Assembly (NCBI GenBank): GCA_041744735.1
Contig: JBGTKH010000705.1
Location: 1-6,991, forward strand
Direction: 5' to 3'
DNA length: 6,991 bases
From: JBGTKH01 sp041744735
GTDB lineage: Bacteria > Planctomycetota > Planctomycetia > Pirellulales > Pirellulaceae
The stretch's first letter is position 1. The number at the start of each line of letters is the position of its first letter. A model generated the notes under the pieces. That model was not told the DNA's origin and did not search any database. It saw nothing but the letters and a program-made list of their open reading frames with translations. Of this stretch, positions 6,033-6,991 are shown one piece after another. Both the position numbers and the translations under genes were made by a program.

Positions 6033-6060
6033 CGATTTTCGGATCACCTAGAAGGGCATC

Positions 6061-6843
6061 TTAGCAACTGCCGGCCCGGCTGACAAACGCCCTATAATCC
6101 TCGGGCGTATCGATGCCTTTGGTCGGTTCGTCGATTAGTCCGACCTGAATGTCGTAGCCCGCGGAAAGCACCCGCAGTTGTTCGAGATTCTCGAGCTGTT
6201 CCAGCGGCGAGCGGGGCATTTTAGCCAATTCGAGCAGAAACTCGCGGCGATAAGCGTACAGGCCGATGTGTTGCAGGAAGTTCGGCGGATTTACCGTCAA
6301 CAACGAATCGTCCCACTCTCTCGCGTGAGGAATTGGCGAGCGGCTGAAGTACAGAGCTCGCCCGTTTGAATCAGTCACGACCTTTACGCATGCCGGATCG
6401 AGCAACCGCTGGCGAGTGCGGATCGGCGTGGCCAGCGTGGACATCACGGCCCCGCGGTTTTCCTCCAGCAGCAGCACCACCAGATCGATCGCCACGCCGG
6501 AGATTTCCGGTTCGTCCCCCTGCACGTTAACGATGACGTCGGCGTCGGTGAGTTTTCTCGCCAATTCAGCTACGCGGTCCGTGCCGCTGGCCGCCTGCGG
6601 ATCCGTCAGCTCAACGTTACCGCCGAACCGCCGGACTTCCGCGGCGATCTCCGCATGGTCAGCCGCCACGCAAATCCCCATCGGCCGCGACGCTTGGCTG
6701 GCCGCTTCGTACGTATGCTGAATCAGCGACTTGCCCGTTTCCCGCAGCAGCAGCTTTCGAGGCAATCGCGTCGACGCCAACCGCGCCGGAATAACAATGT
6801 AACTCCGATACCGCACCCGCAACTTCCGTGCTTCCGTACTCAT
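6061..6843 (-). CDS. kdsB: 3-deoxy-manno-octulosonate cytidylyltransferase (CMP-Kdo synthetase)
   Basis: Activates Kdo with CTP to give CMP-Kdo and pyrophosphate, the donor for the inner core of lipopolysaccharide, in the cytoplasm. The 260 residues show the family motifs in order: VIPARLASTRLPRKLL (17-32, nucleotide-binding loop), SGTDRVAE (86-93), VNVQGDEP (105-112, D110 binding metal), VKVVTD then RALYFSRSPIP (142-152), HIGLYAYR (182-189), PLEQLENLEQLR (203-214) and GIDTPED (243-249). It implies an LPS-bearing outer membrane. About ten residues precede the usual N-terminus. ATG at 6843 has only a poor ribosome binding site, while GTG at 6814-6816 (residue 10) has GGAAG six nt upstream, so the true start may be there. 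pyrG, the source of CTP, lies downstream. No upstream gene is visible before the window ends. Confidence 0.96.
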   Translation of the reverse strand: MSTEARKLRVRYRSYIVIPARLASTRLPRKLLLRETGKSLIQHTYEAASQASRPMGICVAADHAEIAAEVRRFGGNVELTDPQAASGTDRVAELARKLTDADVIVNVQGDEPEISGVAIDLVVLLLEENRGAVMSTLATPIRTRQRLLDPACVKVVTDSNGRALYFSRSPIPHAREWDDSLLTVNPPNFLQHIGLYAYRREFLLELAKMPRSPLEQLENLEQLRVLSAGYDIQVGLIDEPTKGIDTPEDYRAFVSRAGSC

Positions 6844-6930
6844 AGCCTAACAATTCTCCATCCCGCAACGACATTCCGTGGGAGGTTCGGCAGTGTCCCA
6901 ACATCGTGTTGCTGAGCAGCTTTGGGTGGC

Positions 6931-6991
6931 TGGGGCTGAGTCCGCGAAGCCCCAGTACGTTGCAAGCTGGGGCTACGCGGACTCAGCCCCA
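6931..6991. repeat. Nested palindromic element at the right edge
   Basis: The 25-nt arms 6931-6955 and 6967-6991 are inverse complements with one mismatch, around an 11-nt loop (6956-6966). Each arm also contains its own hairpin: TGGGGCT pairs with AGCCCCA at 6931-6937/6948-6954 and again at 6968-6974/6985-6991. It can therefore fold as one long hairpin or as two short ones. It lies 88 nt upstream of kdsB, and the intervening 6844-6930 shows no gene. No T tract is visible. The element may continue beyond the window. It looks like a dispersed intergenic palindrome or the end of a neighbouring transcript. Confidence 0.8.

Noticed and set aside
3670..6887. 12-nt inverse match AACCTCCCACGG (3670-3681) and CCGTGGGAGGTT (6876-6887) flanking the kdsB-pyrG-DUF1844 block
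   Set aside because: A few exact 12-nt matches are expected by chance among all pairs in a 7-kb window, and no mobile-element gene is present.

Overview
The window looks like a chromosomal housekeeping segment from a planctomycete, probably of the Pirellula/Rhodopirellula type. Three things suggest this. The tmRNA tag reads AEENLALAA, very close to the tag I recall for Rhodopirellula. An NPYASP motif, common in planctomycete membrane proteins, sits in the CPBP protease. kdsB lies directly upstream of pyrG, an arrangement I also recall from Chlamydia in the same superphylum. The DNA is moderately GC-rich, and all protein genes lie on the minus strand. The placement rests on recognition, not on a database search.

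Layout in plus coordinates, with minus-strand genes read right to left. The right half carries kdsB (6061-6843), then a 199-nt gap holding a long inverted repeat, then pyrG (4224-5861) and a DUF1844 gene (3721-4170). PyrG makes CTP, and KdsB uses CTP to activate Kdo for lipopolysaccharide, so the pair is linked through a metabolite. The DUF1844 gene has no known role. The left half carries rimO (1603-2994, TTG start), pgsA (994-1599) starting 3 nt after the rimO stop, an intrinsic terminator hairpin (943-974), and the first 305 codons of a CPBP/CAAX-type membrane protease that runs off the left edge (1-917).

Between the halves, on the plus strand, is the only RNA gene: ssrA (tmRNA, 3169-3526). 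It shows the tRNA-like acceptor with the G3-U70 pair, the T arm, helix 2, pseudoknot 1, the tag frame, a second pseudoknot and a strong terminator at 3534-3568. It diverges from rimO and converges on the DUF1844 gene.

The gaps hold little coding sequence but several hairpins: 948-974, 3679-3701, 5913-6032 and 6931-6991. I found no CRISPR array, insertion sequence, prophage or tRNA. I did not see an obvious new defence or mobile system. The points most worth a second look are the inverted repeat ahead of pyrG, the NPYASP-bearing insert inside the CPBP protease, the tmRNA tag and leader, and the nested palindrome at the right edge.
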